Origin: Saprolegnia diclina VS20
Taxonomy: Eukaryota; Oomycota; Saprolegniomycetes; Saprolegniales; Saprolegniaceae
Assembly (NCBI RefSeq): GCF_000281045.1
Contig: NW_008246112.1
Span: 414,333-478,332 of the forward strand
Reading direction: 5' to 3'
Length of the DNA: 64,000 bases
In this document: positions 21,137 to 30,174 of the stretch, piece by piece
Layout: each line of letters starts with the position of its first letter
Numbering within the stretch: position 1 is the stretch's first letter
The notes under the pieces: model-generated
What the model saw: the letters and a program-made list of their open reading frames with translations, nothing else
Told to the model about the DNA's origin: nothing
The model's database searches: none
Made by a program: the position numbers and the translations under genes

Positions 21137-22033
21137 GTCGTCCCGAGGTGTGGTTTTGTCGACTGGCTGCTTTTCCGAATTGCGATCTTCGAGGAGTATC
21201 TATCGCGACGACAGAAAAAGGCCAGTGCGAGGGTTGCAGTGGCCGGCAACCTTGAAGGTGGTCGCCGTCGATGACGCTGCCGGCGACGACCCTATGGTTG
21301 CATCTCGCCAAGGTGGGCTGGCATGGATACAGAGGTCATGGCTTGTTTCGATGGGCTTGGCTTGTCGAGGAAGGCCATGGGCAGAGACTGCGCTGCTTCT
21401 ACACGAAGTCGTTCGACGCCAACGAGCTACTACGTCGGAGTTTGTGTCTCGTTCTCTTGATATCCGAGTGTAATAGCTACTCCATGCAGTAGTACACTGT
21501 ACGACGACGCCGGTGGCCATCATGGCGACGTCGCGCAGGGCTTCTTCAGTAGCAAGCAGAAGCGCCCGAGTACCTCTGTTCCCCATGCTTTAATGACCTA
21601 GCGACATGCCAAAGATCCAAAGATCGCCAAGTATTGCACCAGAAATTAGAGTTTGGGGCTGGTTGCCGTCACGAGGCCAATGCTCGGGGCGCGTGAGTGG
21701 GGTCCTTGGGACGTGAACACCAGCTGTCGCGTTGGCCGGCGCGTCAGCAAGCGCCCTCTGGCGCGTCAGCCCCTCACAACGGTTGGCACCGGAATCATTG
21801 CCTTGCACCGGACTGCAGCCCACGACCTCGAGCCGACAGATTGAAAGCATTTGGGTCGATGGCGCCGCAATATCCTCAAGTGCGTGCTGGGGACAAAACG
21901 AGCTGCAGTTTTGGCGGCTGCTTGTCAACAACCATCTCGCAGCCGCCGCAGTTGACTTGACCCAGTTCGTTCCGTGACAGCACCGTGACAAGCCGAGCCA
22001 GTTGCAATTCAAACCAAACAACAGCGAAGCGCG
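21137..22033. other. Divergent promoter region of the two ankyrin genes
   Basis: Open frames here are short or overlap on both strands and show no domain. The region separates the start codons of two divergent ankyrin genes and presumably holds both promoters. Confidence 0.4.
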
Positions 22034-23439
22034 ATGGGCTCGTTCATGAGCAGCGTGGTGCGTCGTCCATGGTATCTCGACCTTTCCCGCTTCACGCTGC
22101 TCTAGTCGCTGTACCAAGCGGTGCTCAACGGCAGCAACAAGGACGTCAAGGCGCTGCTCGCCGCCGGCGTCGACCCCAACGTCTATGCCAACGCGAAAGG
22201 CGCGACGCCGCTGCTCGTCGCCGCCGACAAGGGCCACGTGCAGATCGTCGAGTGGCTGCTCGCCGCCGACGCCAACGTCAACCACCCCGCCGAGGTACGA
22301 CGCCAGTTGCCTCCTAGTCGCTGAGCATCCCTATTAGGGCGGCGTGACCGCCCTCTCGATGGCGGCGCAGCATGGCCATGCCGACGTCGTCGCCCTCCTT
22401 CTTGAGGCCAAAGCGAATGTCAACCAAGCGCGCCACGTACCCTCGATTGCATTTTTATCGTCGACTGCATCATGTAGGAGCATAGGACGGCTGGACGCCG
22501 CTGCTTATTGCGGCCAACGGCGGCTTTGACTACATCGTCGAGATGCTCTTGGCGGCCAAAGCCAACGTCAACCAGGCGACAGCGGTGTGCATATTCGTCG
22601 GGTATTGAAGTCCGACAAGCTCATGCAGAGGCGTGGTAGCTCGGGTCGACGCCGCTGGCGTACGCCGCTCAGCACGGCCACGTCAATATTGTGCGCATGC
22701 TCTTAGCGGCCAAGGCGAACGTCAACCAGCCGTCCCAGGTAGACAAACCATGTCCATTTTAGTTTGTTTTCGAAATACCACGTAGAAAGGAGAAACGCCG
22801 CTGTATGTGGCGGCCGAGACGGGTCAAGCGTCTGTGATTCCGTGGCTCTTGCGGGCCCACGCCGAGCTCGACAAGGCCGACAACGTGCGCACCTCGTTTG
22901 CACAATGATGCTATTTGATTATGGTGCTAGAACGGAGTCACGCCGATCATGGCCGCCGCCAACAACAACCAAGCACACGTTGTCGCACTCCTCACCGACG
23001 CCAAGCAACGGCCGTTGGAGCTGCGCTCGGCGCCGTCGTCGCGGTCATCGCCGCCGTCCAGCACTTCGGTACACAGTGTCCTTCGGTTGGCATGATAATC
23101 GCGATTTATATACTCTAGTCGCTCAAGGCGGTGCCCATGGAGCTCACCGAGGTGCGCTGCCAGTCGTGCAACACGCCGAATGCCACGACCACCACCAACT
23201 GCCTCGACTGCGGTGCGCCGTTGCCGACGGACGCGACCAAGCTCGCCATTTTGCTCAAGCGCGTCGACGGCGCGCCGATCGATGTCGACCTCGCGTGCGC
23301 GTTTTGCGACACCTTCAACCCGATGACGTCGCCGGTCTGCAGCGGCTGCGACGACGCCATGCCGGACGACAAGGCCAAGCTGCGCATCCTCGTCGCGCGC
23401 GTTGAGAGAGCTGTTCAGCACGCGTCGCCCCGGCCATGA
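22034..23439 (+). CDS. Ankyrin-repeat protein B with two C-terminal zinc-ribbon fingers
   Basis: First exon MGSFMSSV, then SLYQAVLNGSNKDVKALLAA. Repeat units follow in separate exons: GATPLLVAADKGHVQIVEWL, GVTALSMAAQHGHADVVALL, GWTPLLIAANGGFDYIVEML, GSTPLAYAAQHGHVNIVRML, GETPLYVAAETGQASVIPWL and GVTPIMAAANNNQAHVVALL. All are strong ankyrin consensus. The last exon holds two Cx2C-x10-Cx2C fingers of RanBP2 type: CQSCNTPNATTTTNCLDC and CAFCDTFNPMTSPVCSGC. Such fingers bind ubiquitin, RNA or partner proteins in other families. The Gly2 and Ser6 of MGSFMS fit an N-myristoylation site, suggesting membrane attachment. Introns are about 40-50 nt. The gene ends HASPRP with TGA at 23437-23439, 130 bases from the convergent Mpv17 gene. 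Confidence 0.85.
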
Positions 23440-23568
23440 GACGACGCAGTCCAGCCGCTTGTCGCGTGGAAGCAAGCGCCATCGCTATCGTCGCCGCGTT
23501 GCCTATATCTCGCAGTCGACGACGAGGCGGACCCATTGAATATATGTATATAAACAAAGCCGATACGA

Positions 23569-24199
23569 CTATGGCACGGCCAGCGGAGTGCACTCGGGCG
23601 AGAGCGCGACGACGTTGTTGGCTTCGTTGGCACGAAAGCTGAGGTACGACGACCATACAATGTTGCCGCTGCTCGACACGAGTGGCCGGAGCGGCAAGGG
23701 CGTGAAGCCAAACGTGAGAATGTTCATGGGAATCCAAAAGTAGTTGCCCGCCATCCAGATGGAGGGCGCACGGTCCAGCGCCTTGTCGACGCCGGCCGCA
23801 AACCGGTCTTCGAGCGACCGCGCCTCCTATTCGCATCATGAGAACGTACGGATCGTCCAGCGATCGACGTACGTGGCGGGTCGGGATGCACCCGGCGTAC
23901 GAGTTGAAGGCCATGATGCTAATGGGCGCGAACGCAAACTGCTGGACGAGCATCTTCTTGGCGATGCTCCCAGCGTTCGTAACTGGCCAAAGCGCCTCGA
24001 GCCGGCCAAACCACACGTGCAGGAGCGGGCCCTGGAACGCGAGGCCGTACAGCGACGTCATGCAGAGGCGCGTGACCGAGAAAGCCTCGTCCTCGTCGCG
24101 GAAGAGGCTCTGGGCGATGACGTCGCCAACGCCAAAGATGGCGCCGGTCGTCACCGACTTGGTCAGTAGCGGGTGCGACGTCAGCAGTCGGCGGTACAT
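23569..24199 (-). CDS. Mpv17/PMP22 family membrane protein
   Basis: Start MYRRLLTSHPLLTKSVTTGA, then FGVGDVIAQSLFRDEDE, both standard Mpv17 family N-terminal sequence. Later come LYGLAFQGPLLHVWFGRLE, MLVQQFAFAPISIMAFNSY and, after a 46-nt intron (23827-23872), MAGNYFWIPMNILTFGFTPL ending SLFRANEANN-like sequence. The spliced length is about 194 residues, typical for the family. The four hydrophobic segments place it in the mitochondrial inner or peroxisomal membrane. The family forms weakly selective channels involved in mtDNA upkeep and redox balance. The ATG at 24199 is chosen because it starts the conserved helix; an in-frame ATG at 24322 would add a non-conserved leader. It shares a promoter region with the divergent glutathionylspermidine synthase gene. 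Confidence 0.9.
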
Positions 24200-24806
24200 A
24201 GCGTCTCGGCCTGCCCACGAGTCCGCCACTGACGAAATGCATGGTGTTCGTAGCCATTCCGCCGCTTCTGATTGGCCAAACAGTTTGCACGGCCATGTGA
24301 TTGGTGCGAATCCACGAATCACAGCGCATCCACGACCGATGCGACCCTGCCACGACGGAGCTCACGAAGCTGACCGAATCACGCCACGTACTGCGAAAAC
24401 ATGTACAATGTTGTCCGTACTATGGTCACTGATGATCGACGAGAGGGCAAAACTGTGTTATAATCAATAGTCGTCGGGGGATCCAGGGGTCGTCAACGCT
24501 CAATCTCGTGCACCTTGTTGCGTCCGGTCGTTTCCAGCGACGCACTGCAGAAGAGAAGGGACCGACTTTGCATCTGCGACTAGAGCATGCGACAGCAGAA
24601 GGACCTCCGTCCCTTCACACCTCTCTCACATGCCACACTGCGCGCCATGTGCCACCTCGGCCGTTTGGATCTTTCCGATTTCGGTGGGCTACTCAATGTG
24701 GTAACTTTGGCATTTAGCCCTCAAAATGGCGATTACATGTGGCTATTTTCGGCGCATGCCACGGGTAATGCGACCCCACGATGAGCTGGCAGTTAGCAAT
24801 TGTGGC
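24200..24806. promoter_or_regulatory. Divergent promoter region with CCAAT boxes
   Basis: Separates the starts of the Mpv17 gene (-) and the first GspSA gene (+). GATTGGCCAAAC at 24270-24281 carries ATTGG, and GTGATTGGTGCG lies at 24298. Both sit within about 110 bases of the Mpv17 start. No convincing open frame lies between the two genes. Confidence 0.45.
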
Positions 24807-26720
24807 ATGGAACTGCCGGCCGCGCCGCTCGTCGTACCATTCGGGACGCTCCTCGGCATCACGGATGGCGGCGTCCACGTCTACTGCTGCGACTACACGA
24901 CGCTGACGGACGACGCGCGCGCCAACCGCGACGACTTTAAGAGCGTCTTCAATGGGATCACGACCGGCTACAAGTGGCAGTGCGTCGAGCTCGGGCGGCG
25001 CTACCTGCTCGTCAACTTTGGCGTCGTCTTTGACAACATTGCGATGGCGTACGATATCTTCCGCCTCAAGAACGTCCGGCGTGTCCAAGATGACCAGCTC
25101 GTGCCCATGCATTCGAACGTCAACGGCGAGGCCACCGAGCTGCCCGTGAAGGGCTCGCTCCTCATCTGGAACCCCGTCGGTGAGTTTGAGCGCACAGGTC
25201 ACATTGCAGTCATCGTCCACGCCGAGAACGACTATGTCGACATTGTCGAGCAAAACGTCGAGGACGAGGTGTGGCCCGCCGGCCAAACCTACTCGCGCCG
25301 GCTCAAAGCCACTGTCGACGAAGACTCGGGGGCGTACACAATCGTGTGCACGTACGCCGACTCGTCGATCCTCGGCTGGATGACCATCGACATGGAGACC
25401 GAGTACAACTACGAAGACGTCATGCTCGCAACGCCCAGCGACTTAAGCCGGCGCGAGGTCACCGTGTCGGCGGCGGCTGCGGTCGCGTCGTGGCTCGACC
25501 CAAGTGCTCCGTACGTGCAGACGTTCCTCGCGACGCCGGGCGCGGCGCTCGCACCGGGCGCATCGCCGTACTTTACGCTCACGTCGCACGGGCAGACCGC
25601 GCTCGAGTATGCCACCGACCACCTCCACCACATGTTTCTCGACGCGACCGACTACGTTCTGCACCACGAGAAGGAGCTCGGGCCGCATTTCCGCATTCCA
25701 CAAAAGCTCTGGCCGCGCATTCGCCGGTCGTGGTTCCGGCGCAAGCCCGACTGTGTCGCGGGCCGCTTCGACTTTACCTTGACGCAAGACGGTCTCAAGG
25801 TGTACGAGTACAACGCCGACTCGGCCTCGTGTCTCCTCGAGTGCGGCCTCACGCAGGACGCGCTCGCGTCGGTATTGGGGCTGCCCGGCCATAGCAACAG
25901 CGCCAAACTCTTTACCAAGCTCGTCGATACGTGGACAGCCCGACGTGTCATTGGCCCCCTGCACTTGCTCTGCGACGACGAGCCCGAAGAGATCTACCAC
26001 GCCCAGTACATGGCGGCCGCCGCGACCGCCGCGGGCCTCGAGACGCATGTGGTCGTCGGTCTCGGCGGCCTTCAGCGCAGCGGCCACGATATTTTGGACG
26101 CGTCGGGCAACCTGCTTACCAATGTGTGGAAGACGTGGGCGTGGCGCACGGCGCTCAACGAGCTCTCGGACGACGAGTGGGCCGGGTACCTCTTTGAAGA
26201 CGACGCGGTCGACCCCAAGGCGCTAACGACGCCCAAGTACCGCGAGCGCGCCGGCACGACGACCATTCTCCTCGTCGATGTCCTGCTGCACCCTGCAATT
26301 CGCATTTTCGAACCACTTTGGACCGTCTTGCCGAGCTCAAAGGCCATTTTGCCCGTGCTCACCAAGCTGTACCCCAAGCACCCGCTCTTGCTGGCGTCGT
26401 CGTTCACACTCACGCCCGAGCTGCAAGCGTCTGGGTACGTGATCAAACCCGTGACGGGTCGCGCCGGGGCCAACATCTCGGTGGTCGACGCCAACGGCAC
26501 TGTCTTGTCGCAGTCGCATGGTCGCTGGACCGACGACTCGCCCGTGTACCAGGAGATCGCCCTCCTCCCGCAATACGCCGGCGAGTACGTCCAGCTCGGC
26601 GCGTGGGCGATCGGTGGCGTCTACGGTGGCGCCGTCGTGCGCGCCGACCCGACCAACATCATCCGCTTCGAGTCGCCCATCTACCCGATGCGCGTGCTCG
26701 ACGAGACCGCGTCAGCGTAA
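24807..26720 (+). CDS. Bifunctional glutathionylspermidine synthase/amidase, copy 1
   Basis: 637 residues, single exon. N-terminal CHAP amidase domain (about 1-190): TGYKWQCVELGRRYLLVNFG holds the catalytic Cys, and TGHIAVIVHAEND the catalytic His. The C-terminal ATP-grasp-like synthetase shows RFDFTLTQDGLKVYEYNADS, ASCLLECG, FTKLVDTWTARRVIGPLHLL, VWKTWAWRTAL, GYVIKPVTGRAGANISVVDA and YVQLGAWAIGG. This is the E. coli GspSA/kinetoplastid trypanothione synthetase architecture. The synthetase half ligates glutathione to spermidine using ATP and the amidase half hydrolyses the conjugate. Activity is inferred from intact motifs. The start at 24807 (MELPAAPL) is chosen because it aligns with the paralogue at 28228-30102; ATG 24726 is in frame upstream. 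It runs towards the paralogue with a Pro-rich gene between. Confidence 0.92.
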   Translation: MELPAAPLVVPFGTLLGITDGGVHVYCCDYTTLTDDARANRDDFKSVFNGITTGYKWQCVELGRRYLLVNFGVVFDNIAMAYDIFRLKNVRRVQDDQLVPMHSNVNGEATELPVKGSLLIWNPVGEFERTGHIAVIVHAENDYVDIVEQNVEDEVWPAGQTYSRRLKATVDEDSGAYTIVCTYADSSILGWMTIDMETEYNYEDVMLATPSDLSRREVTVSAAAAVASWLDPSAPYVQTFLATPGAALAPGASPYFTLTSHGQTALEYATDHLHHMFLDATDYVLHHEKELGPHFRIPQKLWPRIRRSWFRRKPDCVAGRFDFTLTQDGLKVYEYNADSASCLLECGLTQDALASVLGLPGHSNSAKLFTKLVDTWTARRVIGPLHLLCDDEPEEIYHAQYMAAAATAAGLETHVVVGLGGLQRSGHDILDASGNLLTNVWKTWAWRTALNELSDDEWAGYLFEDDAVDPKALTTPKYRERAGTTTILLVDVLLHPAIRIFEPLWTVLPSSKAILPVLTKLYPKHPLLLASSFTLTPELQASGYVIKPVTGRAGANISVVDANGTVLSQSHGRWTDDSPVYQEIALLPQYAGEYVQLGAWAIGGVYGGAVVRADPTNIIRFESPIYPMRVLDETASA

Positions 26721-26820
26721 TAAAAGAAGATATATCCTTGCATTTATCCCTGATTTTATGCAAATCGAGTTGTTGGATGTTTGCCTAAGATAAATATCCT
26801 TAGGGGTGGGTACACGCACA

Positions 26821-26890
26821 AAGTGTGCCTTGTCTCGAGCTCTGCGGGTCTCGAACCCACGGCCAATGATCAGTTAGGGCTAGGTGATTG
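26821..26890 (-). pseudogene. tRNA-like remnant (T-arm/B box)
   Basis: The minus strand reads GTGGGTTCGAGACCCGC, a perfect five-pair T stem with a TTCGAGA loop and a full B-box match GGTTCGANNCC. Upstream, CTAA-CTGATCA-TTGG could be an anticodon arm (GAT), but the variable loop is too short and no 5' acceptor half pairs with the 3' end. This suits a tRNA relic or SINE fragment rather than a working tRNA. Confidence 0.35.
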
Positions 26891-26922
26891 GTGGCGGCCG
26901 CGCAACTGAAACAGTCGTGGGC

Positions 26923-27966
26923 ATGAGCAGCCGGCGCAACGAGCCTGCGGGCGTTGCGTCGCACACCGATGGGCACCGCAGTAGCCTGCGGCGCAGCTGC
27001 ATGCACGACTCGATCGAGAAGCCACCGCTCTTCTTTGCCTGGCCAACTACAGGTCCGTCACGGTTGCCGGCAACGACGCCAACCGCTGAGCTTGAAGCGC
27101 CAAAACTTGCTGCAGCGGCTCTGCCAACGACAGCTGCACCGCCAAGTACGTCGCGTCAGCCCGTGTCATCGATTCCACCCAGCGTGCCGGAAGCGACATT
27201 GGTCATGCCATCACCGACGCCCATGCTGCAGCCGGCAGTCGTTCTCTCAGCGCAGTCGATGGCGCCCGCCTACATACCGCCGCCTGCCCAGATCATGTAC
27301 CCGTGCATGTATTACCCAATGACTGCACCAATCCATCAAGCATGCGCCTACCAGTCTCCTCCGGTAGCCCCCGTACCGGTGGCACCTCCCCCGTCGGTTG
27401 CACTGCCTGCAGCGACGCCGGTAGCGACTCCCATTGCACCACCCGCCCCTGCACCACCATTATTTGCCACAGCGATGAAGCAGGAAAAGCCTCGTGATGC
27501 AGTGGTGTACCCACCGGGGATGCCGCCGTGGGGCGTGTCGTCGCCGCCCGAGCTGCTGCTACCGGGCAAGAATGTGTCCGAGGCATCCGAGTATTGGCAA
27601 TGGCTGCACTGGTATGCGTCGTGGCAGCTCTACTATGAGCAAGGCCGAGAGAAAACCTCGAGTCAACGCCAGTCGCGTCGCCTTGCCAAGCTCATGGCAT
27701 CCCTCTTGGAGAAAGAGGCGTCGGCGCACCGAGCGTCGAGGCGCAGCAGCCGAGACCCCACTGCATCGACGCGCAGTCGCCATGTGTCCAAGGCCAAGAG
27801 CAGTCGCAGCGTAGCTCCGCCGGCCGATGTATGGTGGCTCGATGTCAGTGGCTCGCGAAAGACCCGGCATCGCACCAAGCACACCTCCACGAGGTCGCCC
27901 GAGGCGCCGACACCAGCAGTTGATACCGCCGATGCTATCTTGACCCTAGAGGAGCTGGCTATTTGA
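26923..27966 (+). CDS. Pro/Ala-rich hypothetical protein
   Basis: 347 residues from the ATG at 26923 (MSSRRNEPAGVASHTDG). The middle (about 45-190) is low complexity and Pro/Ala-rich with repeated PVAPPP and APPAPAPP. A short conserved-looking block follows, YPPGMPPWGVSSPPELLLPG then EYWQWLHWYASWQLYYEQG, rich in Trp and Tyr. After it comes a basic helical region (SRRLAKLMASLLEKEASAHR) and a Ser/Arg tail. No domain is recognised. The Trp-rich block flanked by disorder suggests a protein-interaction module. The frame is open throughout and ends 261 bases before the convergent GspSA copy 2. Confidence 0.6.
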   Translation: MSSRRNEPAGVASHTDGHRSSLRRSCMHDSIEKPPLFFAWPTTGPSRLPATTPTAELEAPKLAAAALPTTAAPPSTSRQPVSSIPPSVPEATLVMPSPTPMLQPAVVLSAQSMAPAYIPPPAQIMYPCMYYPMTAPIHQACAYQSPPVAPVPVAPPPSVALPAATPVATPIAPPAPAPPLFATAMKQEKPRDAVVYPPGMPPWGVSSPPELLLPGKNVSEASEYWQWLHWYASWQLYYEQGREKTSSQRQSRRLAKLMASLLEKEASAHRASRRSSRDPTASTRSRHVSKAKSSRSVAPPADVWWLDVSGSRKTRHRTKHTSTRSPEAPTPAVDTADAILTLEELAI

Positions 27967-28227
27967 ACTAACACTTTACGTGCGAACACGCCATTGCCAA
28001 GCATTGAGAGGTCGGTGGCCTTGACGACAAGGCGCCGCAACTACAGATTACGATACGACTGGTCCATGGCGCCAGAAGTTCCTCGTGAGATGTGGCGTCC
28101 GTCACGCTGATCGTGGAGACAGACTCGTCGTCTAGAAAGGACATTTGGGTCGCCTCGCTGCGTGCGCAGTGTCCATTTTCACATGCAGTTTATTGTGTTG
28201 TGCAGTCGATAGTACAAGTAGGACGCT

Positions 28228-30102
28228 CTAGTCGATGACGCGCATCGCGTAGACGAACGACTCGAGGCCCATAATCTTGTTGGCGTCGGCGCGAATGATC
28301 GTGCCGCCGTGCTCGCCACCAATCGCCCACGTGCCGAGCTGCACGTACTTGCCGTTGTGCTTTGGGAGCAGCGCAAGCTCTTGGTACACCGGTGTATCGT
28401 TGCTCCAGCGGCCGTCCGACTGCGACAAGACACTGCCGTTCGCATCGACGATCGAGATGTTGGCGCCCGCGCGGCCGGCGACGGGCTTGATGACGTAGCC
28501 CGCGGCTTGCAGCGCCGGCGTGAGCACAAACGACGACGTCAACAGCAGCGGGTGGTGCGGGTAGAGCGTGTTGAGGACCGGCAAAATCGCTTTCGAGCTC
28601 GGAATGAGTGTCCAGAGCGGCTCGAAGACGCGGATGCTCGGGCTGAAGAGCACGTCGACGAGCTTGATGCTGTCGTAGCGGTGCCGCCCGTGCTTGGGCG
28701 TGACCCAGCCCATACCGTCACTGCCGTCCGTGGCCAAGAACTCGGTCCACTCGTCCTCCGAGAGCTCGTTGAGCGCCGTGCGCCACGCCCACGTCTTCCA
28801 CACGTTGGAGAGAATGTTGCCCGACGCATCCAAGATATCGTGGTCCACGCGAGTGAGGCCGTGCAGACCGACGACGACGTGCGTCTCGAGGCCCGCCGCG
28901 GTCGCAGCCGCCGCCATGTACTGCGTCTGGCAGAGCTCTTCCGGGTCGTCGTCACAGAGCAAATGCAGTGGTCCAATGACACTGCGGGCTTGCCACGTGT
29001 CGACGAGCTTGGTGAAGAGGTGCTCGCTGCCGCTGCGACCGATGGTGTCGAGCTCGGCCAGCGACGCCCACGCGTCTTGGTTGTAGCCGCACTCCATGAG
29101 GCACGAGGCCGAGTCGGCGTTGTACTCGTACACCTTGAGACCCTCTTGCGTCAAGGTAAAGTCAAAGCGGCCAGCGACAAAGTCGGGCTTGGCGTGGATC
29201 CACGAGTGCCACAGCCGCGGCCAGAGCGCCTTTGGGATGCGAAAATGGGCGCCCAGTTCGTCTTGGTGGTGCAAAATGAAGTCGGTCGCGTCCAAGAACA
29301 TGTGGTGGAGGTGCTCGGTCGCGTACTCGAGCGCGGCCTGGCCATGGCGGCTCATGCAAAAGTAGTCCGAGACGCCGGGCGACGGCTGCCAGCTCGGCTG
29401 AGCGAGAAACGTTTGCACATACGAACGCGACGGGTCGAGCCACGGTCGCGCGAGGTGGGCCTCTGTGAGCGTCACTTGGTGCTGCGTAAAGTCCGCGGGC
29501 GACGCTTTCGGGACGTCTTCGTAGTTGTACTCGATCTCAAAGTTGACGCTGGTCCAGCCGAGGATCGACCCATCGTGCGTGCACTGGAGCGTGATGCCTC
29601 CCGTCTTTGGGTCGATGATCGTCGGTAGCCGGCGCGAGTACGTTTGGCCGGCCGGCCACACAGTAAAGTCGACGTTCTGCTCGACAATGTCCGTGTACGT
29701 GGACGTTGCGTCGACAACGACGGCAATGTGGCCCGTCAGCTCAAACTTGCCGAGGGGGTTCCAGATCAAGAGCGCACCTTTCGCCGGCAGCTGCGTCGCT
29801 GCCCCGTTGGCGTGCGGCACGAGCGGGAAGAGCACGTTGTCGGCCACGCGCCGGACGTACTTGAGGCGAAAGATGTCGTACGCCATCGCAATGTTGTCGT
29901 ACACGACGCCATGGTTGACGAGCAGGTAGCGCCGGCCGAGCTCGACGCACTGCCACTTGTAGCCGGTGGTGACGCCGTCGACGACATTCTTAAAGTCGTT
30001 GCGATCCGCGAGCGCCGATTCGCCGAGCGTCTCGTAGTCGCAGCAGTGGACCTCGACGCCACCGTCGGTCGTGCCCAGCACGGTGCCAAAGGGCGCAGAC
30101 AT
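28228..30102 (-). CDS. Bifunctional glutathionylspermidine synthase/amidase, copy 2
   Basis: 624 residues, single exon, starting MSAPFGTVLGTTDGGVEVHC at 30102. It has the same two-domain layout as copy 1: CHAP Cys in GYKWQCVELGRRYLLVNHG and His in TGHIAVVVDAT, with synthetase motifs RFDFTLTQEGLKVYEYNADS, ASCLMECGYNQDAW, GYVIKPVAGRAGANISIVDA and YVQLGTWAIGGEHGG. All visible catalytic residues are kept, so both copies appear functional. Divergence from copy 1 is spread along the protein (for example TFLAQPSWQPSPGVSDY against TFLATPGAALAPGASPY), so the duplication is not recent. It converges on the Pro-rich gene. CCAAT boxes lie 43-72 bases upstream. Confidence 0.92.
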   Translation of the reverse strand: MSAPFGTVLGTTDGGVEVHCCDYETLGESALADRNDFKNVVDGVTTGYKWQCVELGRRYLLVNHGVVYDNIAMAYDIFRLKYVRRVADNVLFPLVPHANGAATQLPAKGALLIWNPLGKFELTGHIAVVVDATSTYTDIVEQNVDFTVWPAGQTYSRRLPTIIDPKTGGITLQCTHDGSILGWTSVNFEIEYNYEDVPKASPADFTQHQVTLTEAHLARPWLDPSRSYVQTFLAQPSWQPSPGVSDYFCMSRHGQAALEYATEHLHHMFLDATDFILHHQDELGAHFRIPKALWPRLWHSWIHAKPDFVAGRFDFTLTQEGLKVYEYNADSASCLMECGYNQDAWASLAELDTIGRSGSEHLFTKLVDTWQARSVIGPLHLLCDDDPEELCQTQYMAAAATAAGLETHVVVGLHGLTRVDHDILDASGNILSNVWKTWAWRTALNELSEDEWTEFLATDGSDGMGWVTPKHGRHRYDSIKLVDVLFSPSIRVFEPLWTLIPSSKAILPVLNTLYPHHPLLLTSSFVLTPALQAAGYVIKPVAGRAGANISIVDANGSVLSQSDGRWSNDTPVYQELALLPKHNGKYVQLGTWAIGGEHGGTIIRADANKIMGLESFVYAMRVID

Positions 30103-30126
30103 GGCAAAAGGCAAAGTGAGGGCAGG

Positions 30127-30174
30127 ATCTATCCGGCATTATGGCCAATCCCATGCGAGAACGACTCTGATTGG
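30127..30174 (-). promoter_or_regulatory. Promoter motifs of GspSA copy 2
   Basis: CTATCCGGCATTATGGCCAAT spans a TATCCGG motif and CCAAT (30145-30149); ATTGG follows at 30170-30174. TATCCGG and CCAAT also occur together or singly before the ATAD2-like and F-box genes. Confidence 0.4.

Noticed and set aside
28309-29628. A 439-codon plus-strand frame over GspSA copy 2.
   Set aside because: Arg/Val/Glu-rich shadow composition and no domain; the opposite strand encodes a complete enzyme.
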